DNA from: Gracilariopsis chorda
Taxonomy: Eukaryota > Rhodophyta > Florideophyceae > Gracilariales > Gracilariaceae
Length of the DNA: 64,000 nucleotides
Direction of reading: 5' to 3'
NCBI GenBank assembly: GCA_003194525.1
Contig: NBIV01000021.1
Span: 1 to 64,000 of the forward strand
Shown here: piece after piece, positions 21,107 through 31,349 of the stretch
Numbering within the stretch: the stretch's first letter is position 1
How the letters are laid out: each line of letters opens with the position of its first letter
Notes under the pieces: model-generated
Database searches by the model: none
Seen by the model: only the letters and a program-made list of their open reading frames with translations
Told to the model about the DNA's origin: nothing
Program-made: the position numbers and the translations under genes

Positions 21107-22378
21107 TCAAGTGTCAACATCGGTGTTGTTTGCTCCCGGTACACGAGACATGCCTCCGATAAGGTCTTTCATTCTCTCAATAGTTCTTGCTATAGTTACG
21201 GCTTTCCTGAATCTTTGTCTCACACGGGAGTGAATCTGGCTGAGGTCGTTGTGCAACGGCGCAGTATTGAGGGTTTCTGGCTGCGCGACCCAGTCATGTT
21301 GAAGAGCTGCTTTTGCAGTGAGGCGGAGTTCGGGGCGTATTTGCAAGAGAGAACGAACAAGTGAAATGGCACGATCGCTGACATGCTTCCATTCGCGTTC
21401 CGGGAAGGAATATTCACCCGCGGCTGTTCGACGTAAACACTGCACGTCGTCTTTGCCGTAGAAAGGCATTCTTCCGCTGAGCATGACATATAAGACGACG
21501 CCACATGCCCACATGTCGACTGGCGGACCGTATGGCTCACGACGCACAACTTCAGGGGCAACGTAGCCGGGTGTGCCAATGGTTTCGGTCATGGTGTTGT
21601 TGTTGTACTGGTCAAAAAAGTTTGCGAGGCCAAAGTCACACAGTTTGACGCTGTACGGCCACTGCTTACTCTTGCAAAGGATGTTTTCCGGCTTGATGTC
21701 GCAGTGCACGACGCCGACGTCGTGTAGGTATTCGACGCCCTTGATAATCTCGCGCATGACAATGGAAGCGGTCTGCTCCGACAAATGGCCCTGATCGGCA
21801 ATGATATCAAAGAGCTCGCCACCGGCCATGTACTCGATGACGAGGTGCAGGTGGCGCTTGGAGTCGAAAATATCGTACGTATCAACAATATGATCGTGCT
21901 GGACGTTCATCATGATCTTGACCTCACGCATGAGCCATTGCAACTCATCAGGTTTGTACATGTCCTTGTGAATGATTTTGATAGCAAACTGCTGATTTGT
22001 ACCACGGTCGCGTGCCATTCGAACGGTGGCGAACGAGCCCTGTCCGAGCACATGGCCAATGTCGTAAAACTTGTCAATGCGCATTTCCATGGCTCTTCCA
22101 AAGGCCTGCAGCCAGGCGTAGTAGTCTCCGTCGGTTTGAGCAAAGTAGCTGAGAGTGCGACGACGCAGGTGGATCTGGATTTCGAGTGGGCGCGGACCGC
22201 CGGTGACAGGGGTGTCGAGCAGACTGATATGCCAAGAGGGCTGTGACATCTCGGAGTGGCTGTTGGATAGAGCGGTACCGCTGAGTCGGAGAAAGCGCTT
22301 CCACAGGTCGCCGTCGGTCCCCTCCTTAAAGAGCCAACCACTGTGGAACACGGGTGGGCCGTGGCGGAGCTGCGCCAT
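21107..22378 (-). CDS. PH domain-CAMK-like Ser/Thr kinase 2
   Basis: An intronless 423-residue protein. The ATG at 22378 (MAQLRHGPPVFHSGWLFKEG) is chosen because it gives the same layout as PH-kinase 1; upstream residues in frame are low-complexity read-through of the GC-rich leader. The PH-like domain spans about residues 10-105 and the kinase domain about 115-375, with VLGQGSFATVRM, FAIKIIHKD, catalytic loop VVHCDIKPEN, DFGLANFF, GTPGYVAPEV and a basic tail. The usual HRD is HCD here, so this is a non-RD kinase with the catalytic Asp intact. It is clearly paralogous to the kinase at 15633-16912 and lies in opposite orientation about 4 kb away. The G/C-rich tract 22388-22444 lies 10 bp upstream of the ATG. 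Confidence 0.93.
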   Translation of the reverse strand: MAQLRHGPPVFHSGWLFKEGTDGDLWKRFLRLSGTALSNSHSEMSQPSWHISLLDTPVTGGPRPLEIQIHLRRRTLSYFAQTDGDYYAWLQAFGRAMEMRIDKFYDIGHVLGQGSFATVRMARDRGTNQQFAIKIIHKDMYKPDELQWLMREVKIMMNVQHDHIVDTYDIFDSKRHLHLVIEYMAGGELFDIIADQGHLSEQTASIVMREIIKGVEYLHDVGVVHCDIKPENILCKSKQWPYSVKLCDFGLANFFDQYNNNTMTETIGTPGYVAPEVVRREPYGPPVDMWACGVVLYVMLSGRMPFYGKDDVQCLRRTAAGEYSFPEREWKHVSDRAISLVRSLLQIRPELRLTAKAALQHDWVAQPETLNTAPLHNDLSQIHSRVRQRFRKAVTIARTIERMKDLIGGMSRVPGANNTDVDT

Positions 22379-22387
22379 GCGGTGTTG

Positions 22388-22444
22388 CGGGGGGGAGGGG
22401 GAGGGGAAGGGGGAGGGGAAGGGGGAGGGGGAAGGGGTAGGGGA
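22388..22444. promoter_or_regulatory. G-rich (plus) / C-rich (coding strand) leader tract
   Basis: About 57 bp of repeated GGGGGA/GGGGAAG units on the plus strand, which is pyrimidine on the kinase 2 coding strand, ends 10 bp from the kinase ATG. The template strand has many G runs and could form quadruplexes. It is a probable promoter/5'UTR element. Confidence 0.6.
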
Positions 22445-22974
22445 TAGCCGCGGTTGGGAAACAGAGGAGCAGAAGGAAGATAGGAGACGAGATAGAGTTG
22501 GTTGATGTGGAAGTAGAGGAAATGGCGGCTTTCGAGAAGCAGTGGGGCGGTGACAAAGACGGGGCAGCAAGGCGGCGCGATGAATGGCGGGGGGAGGGGC
22601 ACGGGAGCGGCGAGTGCCGAAAAGGCGCACGCCAGAGCGAAAAGTGGCGAAGCGCAGCACAGCGCAGCGCCGGCAGGAGGGCAGCGCCTGTTCCACGCCC
22701 AACCAAAAGCTGACCGCGCGACGCGCACGCGCCACGCGCGGTCGCAGCGAGCTGCAGCAAGCGCAGCAAAGCACCAGCACCCACCCCTCCCACGTGGCGA
22801 CGTGGACACGCGCCAACACATTTGTTATCAAAACGAAAACAACGGCACGAGCGTTCATCTTTACAGGGGGTTGTGCGTTCCAAACGTAAATTAACAAGGC
22901 GACACGAAAGTGCGCGCGGCGATACGAAACAAAAAGAGGGGGCGGCGCGAAGCGAAATAGTGCTCTCAGTGCTC

Positions 22975-25900
22975 TCATCTCCCCCCCCGCCTTGACGCTT
23001 GCAACTGATGTTTCAACATAGTGTAGCGGGTGAGGCGCTCCCACTTGTCCACCACCGCCTTGTTCACGCGCTCCTCCGCCGTCTTCCCCAACTCGTCCAT
23101 CATCGCGTTGATCGACGCAATCCTGTTCGCCGTGGCCGACGGCTCTTCCGAGTCCACTTGTTCGAACGCCCCCGCAAACCTTCGCTCGTCCTCCCGTCGC
23201 ACCGGGAACGGCCAGAACGCCGGCGTGTACGTCATTCCATGATGCCGCATGCACCACGCCCGCATTGCAAGCATGTACGCAGCCTTGCGATGGTACGCAA
23301 ACCCGGCCGCTTCCCCTGTCCATGGTCGCCGGTCCAGCGCATTCCGATCGATCAGCATATCTCCCTGTGCAGTCAGCACTACCTTCTTGCCCACGTGTGT
23401 GTACCCGCTGATCGGCATCTTCGTGATCATGTCCGGGTCCACCACAATCCGCCAGTGCAACGGCACAACCTGGTCGTACACAATCTGAAAGTTGCGATTG
23501 CCCACACGCGGAGATCCAAACGTAGACACAAAGATCTCACGTCGGCTAAGGTTCAGCTTCACCCACAAGTCCAGACTGCAAATTGTCGCCAGCGCCCCTC
23601 CCAGACTGTGTCCCGTCAGGAACACCGGTCGCATCTTGCGTTCGCGAAGGGTTTGCACGTTCTGCACAATCTGATCCGCGATCCTCAGGTACGCATGAGC
23701 AAATCCGCGGTGCAACTTTCCGTACGAGTACCTCGTGCCGAACAGCTTCTTCAGACGCTCACTCTCGTCATCCCCGTCCGCATTGCTATGGATAACTGTC
23801 GATAGACGTTCATGGCTCATGCGAAGAGACGTTCTAACGTTCTTCTTGGACGTTGTGCCTTTGAACGTCACAATGATGCGATCCGTGCAGTCCACTACAA
23901 GCGCCTGCGTGTCCGTCTCCGTGCACGTTGCGTGCGCTTGAATCTGGAACTGGAACGGCAGAGGGTTCTCCTTGGGCTCGAACTTATCCAGCTTTGCAGT
24001 TCCATAATAGTACACGTACCACGCAAAGTTGAACATGATCACATGCGTCTGCATGGTGAAGCAATTCGCCTTCACCTGCAGCTTATCCTTCGACTCTCTC
24101 ATGCGATACGTCACGGGCTCCACAATCTGCTGTTGCAATTCGGCATCATTGTCCAGAGAGCTTGACGGGTCATAGGAATTCATCCAATTGCCGTCTTTGG
24201 ACCACAAAGCTTTCTTTGCAATCGTGCTAACCGTGATGTCGTCGTCAGCAGAAGGCGCCACCGATGTCAGTCCGTCGGAATCGTCTTCCCCCTTCTTGGA
24301 CCACGAGTAGCTTGACTTGGCCAACGTTGAGCGCACAAACCAACCCTTAATGATACCAACGGATGTTCTTGGGAGATGCACGTATGCGGTAACCAGCAGA
24401 TAGCCTGTGAACAGGATGTTGGGTCCTACCAACCAATAATGGAACACGTCCGCTCTGACCAAGGGAATGGAAAGCTTACTAAGCGTCAGGTAGTTATCAC
24501 CGCGCGGCTTTCCAAATAGCAGCAGAAGCTGTAGGGTGAAAAACAATATATAAAACACAAAGTTGATGAAGAGAAAGAATCGAAATCCTACACGTTTGGT
24601 GCGATACTTCATGTACGGGGCATTCTCCAGTACACTGATGGTGAGTTTGGCCTCGCGAATGATGATAACGAGCAAAATCAGATCCACCAAGCTCTTCACA
24701 ATGGCAGCAGCCAATTCCACTTTCAGTGCAGGAATTATGCGGAATTCGCCAAAGTAGAAAGCCAATACAGGTGCAGCCATCAACGGGATCTCCGAAACCA
24801 CAACTGGGATCACCAGATACGAAACCGCAAGGAAGACCGTGATGGGTAGGAGCGCCAGCAGCTTGGGAAGGTAGAAACGCCTAAATGTCAGCCTCTTCAG
24901 TGGGTCAAGCACTCGGTACGATTGCAAATTGGCCCATAAGTAAAAGAACGACACGAGGGTGAACGAAGTCTCTCGGATCACTGTGAACACCTCCTCCACT
25001 CGGAAAACCCAATCCTCAAACTGGTCGTAAACATTTTCGTTCAGCTGTTTTACAAGCCGAATAATACTCTCCACAGTGGAGAAGTAAGCAGAGCTCCACA
25101 GAAGGAGTAACAAAACCCATACCTGCTCGTGCGTTGTTTTTCCCCTACCTTCGGAGAAAATGCGAATGCCGAACAGAATGGCTAGCACAAAGAAGAAGAG
25201 GGAAAGAATCACGTTCTGAAAATGGCTCACAAGCTGGTATGAACGCGGCAGAACGGAAGCGTTCGCTGTTATAAAGAAATATTTAGCATCAGCTGGGTCG
25301 ACTTCACCGCCTCCGAATTCATCCTGACTGGGGGTTTCATTACCGATGCCATTCGGAAGCTGACCACCTGGGAAGTCGGCACCGGCAACGACATCATCGG
25401 CAACATTCTCGTCAGAAGTCTGGGAATTGTCGGCGGTATCGTCGATACCGTCAGCAGTGGCACCATCGTCCGCAGTCTGGTCGGGCTGCTGCCCCTCCTC
25501 CTGGCGCTGAAGTGTCGGGAAAGCACTAAGGCGGCACGGAAAGGCAGCAGAGTTGGGGTTTTCGCACAGCACGCGGGGTTGGAGCATTGCGCATTGTTCG
25601 GGTGTATATAGTTTGCGATCACAGTGGTAGTCAGATTGATAGTTTGTTAGGGGGACGGACATTCGTGTTTCAGAACTGAGGGTAAGGAGAATCTGTGCTT
25701 CTTGTGGCGGCACTGGTCGACTAGAATCTTTGTTGCGCAGCTGGTCCGTGAGGAGATTGGCGTCGAGAAACACTTCGAAGTTGTGTGCGTGGGTAGTGTT
25801 GGCGGCGAGAAGAAGCAGAGCAGTGTACAAAAACGCGGCGATAACGAACCAGCCGAAGAAGACGAGCAAGGAGCGAACCTCCTTTGCAGAAATGACTTCG

Positions 25901-26553
25901 AGCTTGAGAAAAGTTCTGTCCGGATGACGCAGCAAGGTGGAACTGATGGGGGCGGACTCTAGAGAATTGGAAGACATGGGGGGAAAGTCGGTTCCGAGCT
26001 CGAAGTCATCGGGGACGTCGTCGAGGTCACCCTTGATGGGTTGCGGGGGTGGATTGGGGTCCTCAATGTCGCGGTAGTTGTTGGGCACGTGGACGGGGGG
26101 GTTGAGCGTGGTGTGGTAAACAGTGGGCGGTATGCGAACGGTGGGCGGCTCGTGGGTTTCCGACTCGGAGCCCGCGGAGATTTGGTCATTTGGCGACTCT
26201 AGGAAGCGATCGGCACGCGTGGACGAGGCACCATTTGGGGTGGAGTCATCCGAGACGGAGTTGGTGCGGTCGCGGCGCGGCTTGAGAAAGGGGAAGGAGG
26301 GAATAAAGGAGCGGTCGCGGTGGTTGGCGGTGGAGGAGGAGGCGGCGGCCGAGGCGGCGGTGTCACTTATAGAGGGCGGTGAGACGGAGGAGGTGACAGA
26401 GCGGTTGTCATCGTCTAGAACGGGGACGGAGGAGTCTGAGACGGAACTGACGGTGCGGGAACGCGGAAGCGCATGGTCGTAATCGGTGTTAGGGGGAGGT
26501 AGGGCACGGGGGTTGGGCGGAGGAACGGCACCAAAGTCGTTCCAATCATCCAT
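22975..26553 (-). CDS. Multi-pass membrane protein fused to a class 3 lipase
   Basis: A single uninterrupted frame of 1192 residues. The chosen ATG at 26553 (MDDWNDFGAVPPP) lies just after a poly-C tract on the coding strand; the frame is open further upstream but is low complexity. Residues 1-220 are Ser/Pro-rich and probably cytosolic. TM1 lies at about 229-250. An extracellular or lumenal acidic domain spans about 250-440. A cluster of membrane helices spans about 445-723 and resembles the Wntless/GPCR-like fold in layout (inference). A class 3 (fungal-type) lipase domain lies at about 850-1090, with nucleophile elbow GHSLGGALA (Ser about 983), Asp in VVDPDMITKMP and a candidate His in YHRKAAYML. 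Predicted role is a membrane-tethered acylglycerol or phospholipid hydrolase, with the catalytic domain at the C-terminus. Confidence 0.9.
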   Translation of the reverse strand: MDDWNDFGAVPPPNPRALPPPNTDYDHALPRSRTVSSVSDSSVPVLDDDNRSVTSSVSPPSISDTAASAAASSSTANHRDRSFIPSFPFLKPRRDRTNSVSDDSTPNGASSTRADRFLESPNDQISAGSESETHEPPTVRIPPTVYHTTLNPPVHVPNNYRDIEDPNPPPQPIKGDLDDVPDDFELGTDFPPMSSNSLESAPISSTLLRHPDRTFLKLEVISAKEVRSLLVFFGWFVIAAFLYTALLLLAANTTHAHNFEVFLDANLLTDQLRNKDSSRPVPPQEAQILLTLSSETRMSVPLTNYQSDYHCDRKLYTPEQCAMLQPRVLCENPNSAAFPCRLSAFPTLQRQEEGQQPDQTADDGATADGIDDTADNSQTSDENVADDVVAGADFPGGQLPNGIGNETPSQDEFGGGEVDPADAKYFFITANASVLPRSYQLVSHFQNVILSLFFFVLAILFGIRIFSEGRGKTTHEQVWVLLLLLWSSAYFSTVESIIRLVKQLNENVYDQFEDWVFRVEEVFTVIRETSFTLVSFFYLWANLQSYRVLDPLKRLTFRRFYLPKLLALLPITVFLAVSYLVIPVVVSEIPLMAAPVLAFYFGEFRIIPALKVELAAAIVKSLVDLILLVIIIREAKLTISVLENAPYMKYRTKRVGFRFFLFINFVFYILFFTLQLLLLFGKPRGDNYLTLSKLSIPLVRADVFHYWLVGPNILFTGYLLVTAYVHLPRTSVGIIKGWFVRSTLAKSSYSWSKKGEDDSDGLTSVAPSADDDITVSTIAKKALWSKDGNWMNSYDPSSSLDNDAELQQQIVEPVTYRMRESKDKLQVKANCFTMQTHVIMFNFAWYVYYYGTAKLDKFEPKENPLPFQFQIQAHATCTETDTQALVVDCTDRIIVTFKGTTSKKNVRTSLRMSHERLSTVIHSNADGDDESERLKKLFGTRYSYGKLHRGFAHAYLRIADQIVQNVQTLRERKMRPVFLTGHSLGGALATICSLDLWVKLNLSRREIFVSTFGSPRVGNRNFQIVYDQVVPLHWRIVVDPDMITKMPISGYTHVGKKVVLTAQGDMLIDRNALDRRPWTGEAAGFAYHRKAAYMLAMRAWCMRHHGMTYTPAFWPFPVRREDERRFAGAFEQVDSEEPSATANRIASINAMMDELGKTAEERVNKAVVDKWERLTRYTMLKHQLQASRRGGR

Positions 26554-26565
26554 TGTAGGGGGAGT

Positions 26566-26580
26566 GGGGGGGGGGGGGGG
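26566..26580 (-). repeat. Poly-C tract at the lipase gene start (coding strand)
   Basis: 15 consecutive G on the plus strand (C on the coding strand), 13 bp upstream of the lipase-fusion ATG. Further G-rich tracts lie at about 26700-26790 and 27090-27120. Confidence 0.7.
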
Positions 26581-29013
26581 AGAGAATGGAAGGGAAGGGG
26601 GAGAGGAGGGCGAGGGTTGGTTGTTGATAGAACGGAGAGGCGTGAGAGAAGGAGCAGTGATATTAAATAAGCGTGAAGGTTTTGGTTGAGGGGCGGTTTG
26701 GGTTGAGTGGGGGACGGGGGGGGGGGGGTTTGGGTTTGGGTGTGTGTGTCTTGGATAAGGTGGGGGATGGGGGTGGGGTGGGGGTGAGGGGCAGGGGTTG
26801 CGATAAAGATTGTGGTCGGGGAAGAAAATTGCTGCTAAAAGGGGTAGGTTGCGGTAGACAGATAGCAACGGTAGCGAGTGGGCAAGTGTGTGCACGCTGA
26901 TGGAACGAGCGGGCACAAGGTGGCAGTATCGAAGGGGGTGGGTGGGGCGATGAAGTATTGGCGGCGCAAGGGCAGGAGGGGGGAGGCGAGTTGACGGCGG
27001 AGGTGACGAATAGCGGAGTTGCTCGCGCGTTACGTGTGTTTGGAGACGGGTGGCACGTCGCAAGCGGAGTGGGAGTGGGAGGAGGGGCTGGATTGGGGCG
27101 GCGTGGGGGGGGGGGCAGTGGACCGCAACGTGGCCCGGCGTGACGGCGCGTGGCGCGCGCGTGCTGATCTGCTCCGCAGTGCGAGGTGTGGATTGGCGGG
27201 CGGGTGGCGAGCACTGCACGTCGACTGGCAGGCGCCGCTGTGGCGCTGTCTGGCTGGCGGGGCGAAACGGGGCGCTTTTTCGGCGCGCTGCTCGCGCCGC
27301 GCGCACCCGCTGTAGGAGGCGTGCGTGCGGCGCGCGTGCGGGCGCAGCGCGCGCCGGCCACGCGCCGCGCGCGCTGTAAATGAAGCGCGGGGGGCCGGGC
27401 GCAAAATCATGGCAGAGCGCGCTGCTCGGCCACTGTGGCGGCGGCGGCGGCGGCGGCGCTTGACGCGCTCACGCCCGTGGAGCGAAGGCTGAAGTTGCGC
27501 TCCGCGGAGCTCTGCACGCAGCCCCTTTTGGCGCCACGTCAAGGGCGCGCTTTTAATAGCGCCACCTTCGCACCCCCGCCCCATCGCTCGCGGCGTGGGG
27601 GCCGGCGTGCGTGGGTGAACGTAATACGTCAGCGCGGAGTGCGAGAGCCGCAGCCAACAGCCACGTCTCCATGAACGAGTGCGCTTGCGTTTGCAGCAAC
27701 AACCAGTTGTCTGCAACACCACCGCCGCAACCGCCTCACCGCACTAGTGCGCCCGTCCGCACCACCCGTCTCCTCCACTCTCATACAGCTCTCCCGGCGG
27801 CGCACTGTAAATGGGGCGCGCTGTCTCCGCGCACGCAGCGCAGCTCCTGTTGCGCGACAGCAGCCCGTCATACAAACGGCGCGCGGGGCGCCAATAAGTT
27901 TACACACGCCGCAATGGGCGCTTTCGAACAACAACTTGCCAAAATAAAAAGCAAAACAGGGCGGCTGCTCGCGCGGTTGCACTGCGTGTCGATAATAGTA
28001 GATAGCAAAAACTTGCACCAGCGGCAGTGTTAATCGCGCGTCGTTCAGCACTAAGATATGAAGAGCGGCGCGCAGCCACCCCTTCGCCTTTATACATTAA
28101 TCGATTTGTTTCGCTTATTCTCATGCGCGCAGCTTACTGACACAAGGTGAATAATAGTGTACCCTTGGTAGCTAGTAGCGATGTTCCCACATTCAACGCC
28201 TTACAGGCGGCCACTGCCGTGTGCCTGCCGCCGTGGCAACAGCAACATGACGTTTTCATACCGTACTACTGCGCTTTCTATCACATTGCGCTGCTTGCAG
28301 AACAATGTCAACTTATGCAGCCAGGTGCGTGTGCGATTGGGTGTGGGGTCACCGCCTATGATACATGTGTGCGCACTGCATGCATTCCACGTGCATCGAC
28401 GCAGCGTCATGCACGTTCTCGCCGCACGTAAACTTCATCACGGCTGAGGCGATGGGCGATAAGCCTTAACCCCTAACATGCTGTCGGCTACGCACGGAGC
28501 GTGCATGCCACTGCTTCATCGCGCTGCTTCACCGCGCTGCCTCCGCCGGTGGCGCCCGGCGGTCGGCGCCGCGCGCGCACAGTTGGGCTCAGATACAGTA
28601 CGCCTCGCCCTTCCCGCGCGGTAAACGATCTTTAGCAAGCGCGCAATATTTGTGCATGTTTGTGCATGTTTGCAGGCGCCGTGAGTGCGCACTTGTCCGC
28701 TGCGCTGGCTGCAGTGAAGGCGTGCGTCACGCGTGCGGTCACACTCTCAGCAACTGCTCGTTTGCGCACGCGAAAACAAAAAGAGAAAACACAAATTTTT
28801 GATTTTCCGAAAACAGCATACACGGCCTGCTTCCACGCCGTCACAACCAGAACATGTGTAGACACAACGCACAAATGCTCCTGCTCTCTGCCGCAGCTCG
28901 CCGCCGCCATCACAACGCAATCTGCGCCAACGCGCGCAAACAAGTCGCTTCAAACGAACGGCGCTAACGCTTATCTTCAGTGTGCCTTATCCCCCCAAGC
29001 GTTGCAACACAAC
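26581..29013. other. GC-rich divergent intergenic region
   Basis: It lies between the lipase fusion gene (minus) and the oxygenase gene (plus). The first kilobase is very G/C-skewed with a GGC trinucleotide run at about 27438-27462. Open frames here are long because of base composition, are low complexity (Ala/Arg/Pro) and show no domain. It probably contains both promoters. No gene called. Confidence 0.55.
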
Positions 29014-30223
29014 ATGCACGAGGCGCCCATACAACACGTCGATTTCGCCCCCTTCAGCTCGCTGGACGTGGAGCAACGGCCCATCCAGCTCAATGAACAG
29101 CAGCGCAGCGTCGCGCAGCAACTGGATCACAGCATTCGAACGCATGGTTTTCTGTTTCTTGATAACATTGGGCTGTCATGCTCCGAGATGCGACACGCTC
29201 TTCACTCGGCGAAACAACTGTTCGACAAACCGCTTTCGCACAAACTGTCCGCCATGAAAATCATGCACACTGCGTCCAACTGCGGATACATACCGCAGGG
29301 CGACGAGATTCTCAATCGCCGACGCAGAGGCGAGCTTAAGGAGGTAAAGCACTGTCATTTATCGCCGATTACAGTACATATATACTACAGTATATAATAC
29401 TATATACATAGCGCAACGCATCTCGCTAATGATATCGACGCTGGCTGCGATCACCGCACCACCATTGTTGCTTGCGCTGCTACTGACCGCCCGCGTTTAT
29501 TTTCTCTCTCTCTCTCTCTCTCTCTCTTCGTGCGCGAGGCAGGCATACCATGTGAAGAACCGCCGCGCATTTGCGCAGACGTTTGAAGGATGTCCGCCGC
29601 AGTTCGAAGCGCACAGCACCGCCTTGTTCAACAAACTGGCCACAATCGCGCGCCGTTTCGCAGTAGCGTGTGCAGCCGCGTTGCAACTGCCCCTGGAGCA
29701 CTTTGCAGACATGATTGAGCAGTCCGACTTGGCCACGCTGCGCTACCTGCACTACCCACCGTGTGAATTCAAGGAAGGCCAATCCAATGCGCACGATCCG
29801 CACGCTCCAATTCGAGCAGGAGAGCATACCGACTACGGGCTATTTTCGTTTCTCATTGCGGACGGCGCCGGTTTACAAATCAAGCCGGTGGCGGGCGGAG
29901 AGGTGAGCGATGAGAGTGCGCAAAGCGGCGGCTGGTTGGATGTACCCGTGGCGCGTGGCGAGTGTGTGATTGTGAATACGGGCGCGCTGATGGCGCGAAT
30001 TACGAATGATACGTGGCGCGCTACGGCGCATCGCGTGGTGGTGCACGATGAAAGCGTGGCCTCTCGCAGCCGATACGCGCTGGCCTTCTTCGCGGACCCA
30101 CACTCCACAACCCGCATCCAAGTGCACGAGCGCTTTCTGCGCGGCGGACAGCCGCGTCGATATGAAACCATTTCCGCGCGTGATTACGAGTACGGACGAC
30201 TTGAGGAGGCTAAGGCCAAGTAA
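29014..30223 (+). CDS. 2-oxoglutarate/Fe(II)-dependent oxygenase, IPNS-like (two exons)
   Basis: Exon 1 is 29014-29343 (110 codons), exon 2 29543-30223, and the 199-bp intron has GAG|GTAAAG and GGCAG|GCATAC ends with a 25-nt TC run. The product is 336 residues, usual for the isopenicillin-N-synthase-like family. The N-terminal DIOX_N part contains THGFLFLDNIG and the segment GYIPQGDEI. The catalytic jelly roll has HTDYG (HxD iron ligands) and AHRVVV (distal His). The 2-oxoglutarate-binding Arg lies in SRYALAFF; the usual RxS reads RYA, so Ser is Ala. The substrate is not predictable. The start is the first ATG that gives a family-length N-terminus. Confidence 0.88.
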
Positions 30224-30446
30224 CGGTGCAAGCTGCACAGCGCGCACACGTGTGTGCGTTGTGGCGCCTTCACCAACCGCGCTGCGTGTTACTTGTTGTA
30301 GCGCTTTTATAAAGAGGGTGTGCTTTTGTTTTTATTAATGTAGAAAAAACTCGCGACTCATCTCCGAAGAATAGATGAAACGAAAGACGTGTGTGTGTGT
30401 GTTTTGGTGGTTTGTTGGAAGGGGGTGGTGAGTTTTGTTTTCGATA
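30224..30446. other. Shared 3' region of oxygenase and zinc-finger genes
   Basis: 223 bp between two convergent stop codons. It contains AT-rich stretches near 30311-30345 and a short GT run. No other feature. Confidence 0.6.
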
Positions 30447-31349
30447 TCACGACAGTGATGATGTGGATGAAACGCAATGATCGGACGCCGGCGGCGATGG
30501 CAACTTGTATGTACAAGTGGAGGAGACGGTTGTGTTAGCGGCGTTGAGTGCGCAACGTTGTGTCGGTGCCATTGCGGCTGCAGGTGATGGCGCGCTCACT
30601 GCTGCGGCTGCAGCGGCCACGGCTGCGGAGGCGGCGGAGGCGGCGGAGCAGGCAGGCGCGGAGGCAGCTAGCTTGCCTATGGAGTGGTGAACACTCAGTA
30701 TATGTCGACGACGATGACTCTTCTGCTTGAAGCGCATCGCGCAGATGTGTGTGCACGGAATGGAGCGCGGATGCGGCCCGCGCGGACACATGCACTCGGT
30801 GCACTGGAACGGACGGTGGTTCAGATGCACCATTGAAATGTGTCGGTTTAGCCCATCGCGAAACGGAAACGACTTGTGGCACGTTTGACAACGATGCTTT
30901 CGCTCGTTGAGATGGGACACTCTGTAATGCTTGTTTGCGTTTCCTCGTTCTGCAAACCGTTTCGGACACAGCGAGCAGGCGAATGGCTTGTGACTGTGTG
31001 CTACACGGCGGTGCGTTTGAAGGGAGTGTGGATCGGGGGCGGTGTACTGACAGAGCGCACAGCACGAGGGGGGGGTTGTTGTCGGAGGCGATGTTGCTGT
31101 AGTTGGGTAAGCGCTTTGTCGGATGGAGGCGGGCAGTTTTGCGGGCGGGTGAGGTGGTACTAGGTCAGATGCTGTTGGGCGCTGTGTTGGGGGGGTTAGT
31201 GAAGACGATTCTGACAGTGTGGCAACGGCGGTGAGCGTTGTAGGGGTGGGTGACGGCGGTAGGGGCGGTAGCGGCGGCACAGAGGAGACGTCGGAAAGAA
31301 GGAAGCTGATGCTATGCTTGTTGACTGCAGAATCGGCGTTGAACGACAT
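30447..31349 (-). CDS. C2H2 zinc-finger protein
   Basis: The ATG is at 31349 (MSFNADSAVNKH), giving 300 residues. The N-terminal about 90 residues are Ser/Thr/Pro-rich. Three regular fingers follow (CALCQYTAPDPHSLQTHRRVAH, CSLCPKRF, CQTCHKSF); each shows CxxC with spaced histidines. A fourth begins CTECMC and has a long insert before its histidines (SHRRRHILSVHH). An alanine-rich segment (AASAASAAVAAAAAAVSAP) precedes a Ser-rich tail. It is a probable sequence-specific transcription factor in the nucleus. Its 5' flank has G-rich tracts on the plus strand (C-rich on the coding strand) including a long G run at about 31569-31584. The family is certain, the target is unknown. Confidence 0.88.
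   Translation of the reverse strand: MSFNADSAVNKHSISFLLSDVSSVPPLPPLPPSPTPTTLTAVATLSESSSLTPPTQRPTASDLVPPHPPAKLPASIRQSAYPTTATSPPTTTPPSCCALCQYTAPDPHSLQTHRRVAHSHKPFACSLCPKRFAERGNANKHYRVSHLNERKHRCQTCHKSFPFRDGLNRHISMVHLNHRPFQCTECMCPRGPHPRSIPCTHICAMRFKQKSHRRRHILSVHHSIGKLAASAPACSAASAASAAVAAAAAAVSAPSPAAAMAPTQRCALNAANTTVSSTCTYKLPSPPASDHCVSSTSSLS

Noticed and set aside
22379-23323. N-terminal extension of PH-kinase 2 (315 more codons in frame)
   Set aside because: It is composed of GC-rich low-complexity sequence, overlaps the 3' end of the lipase-fusion gene, and lacks any counterpart in PH-kinase 1. The ATG at 22378 gives the shared layout.
26554-27306. N-terminal extension of the lipase fusion protein
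   Set aside because: Pro/Ser/Arg-rich translation of a G-skewed promoter region, with a poly-C tract between it and a good ATG.
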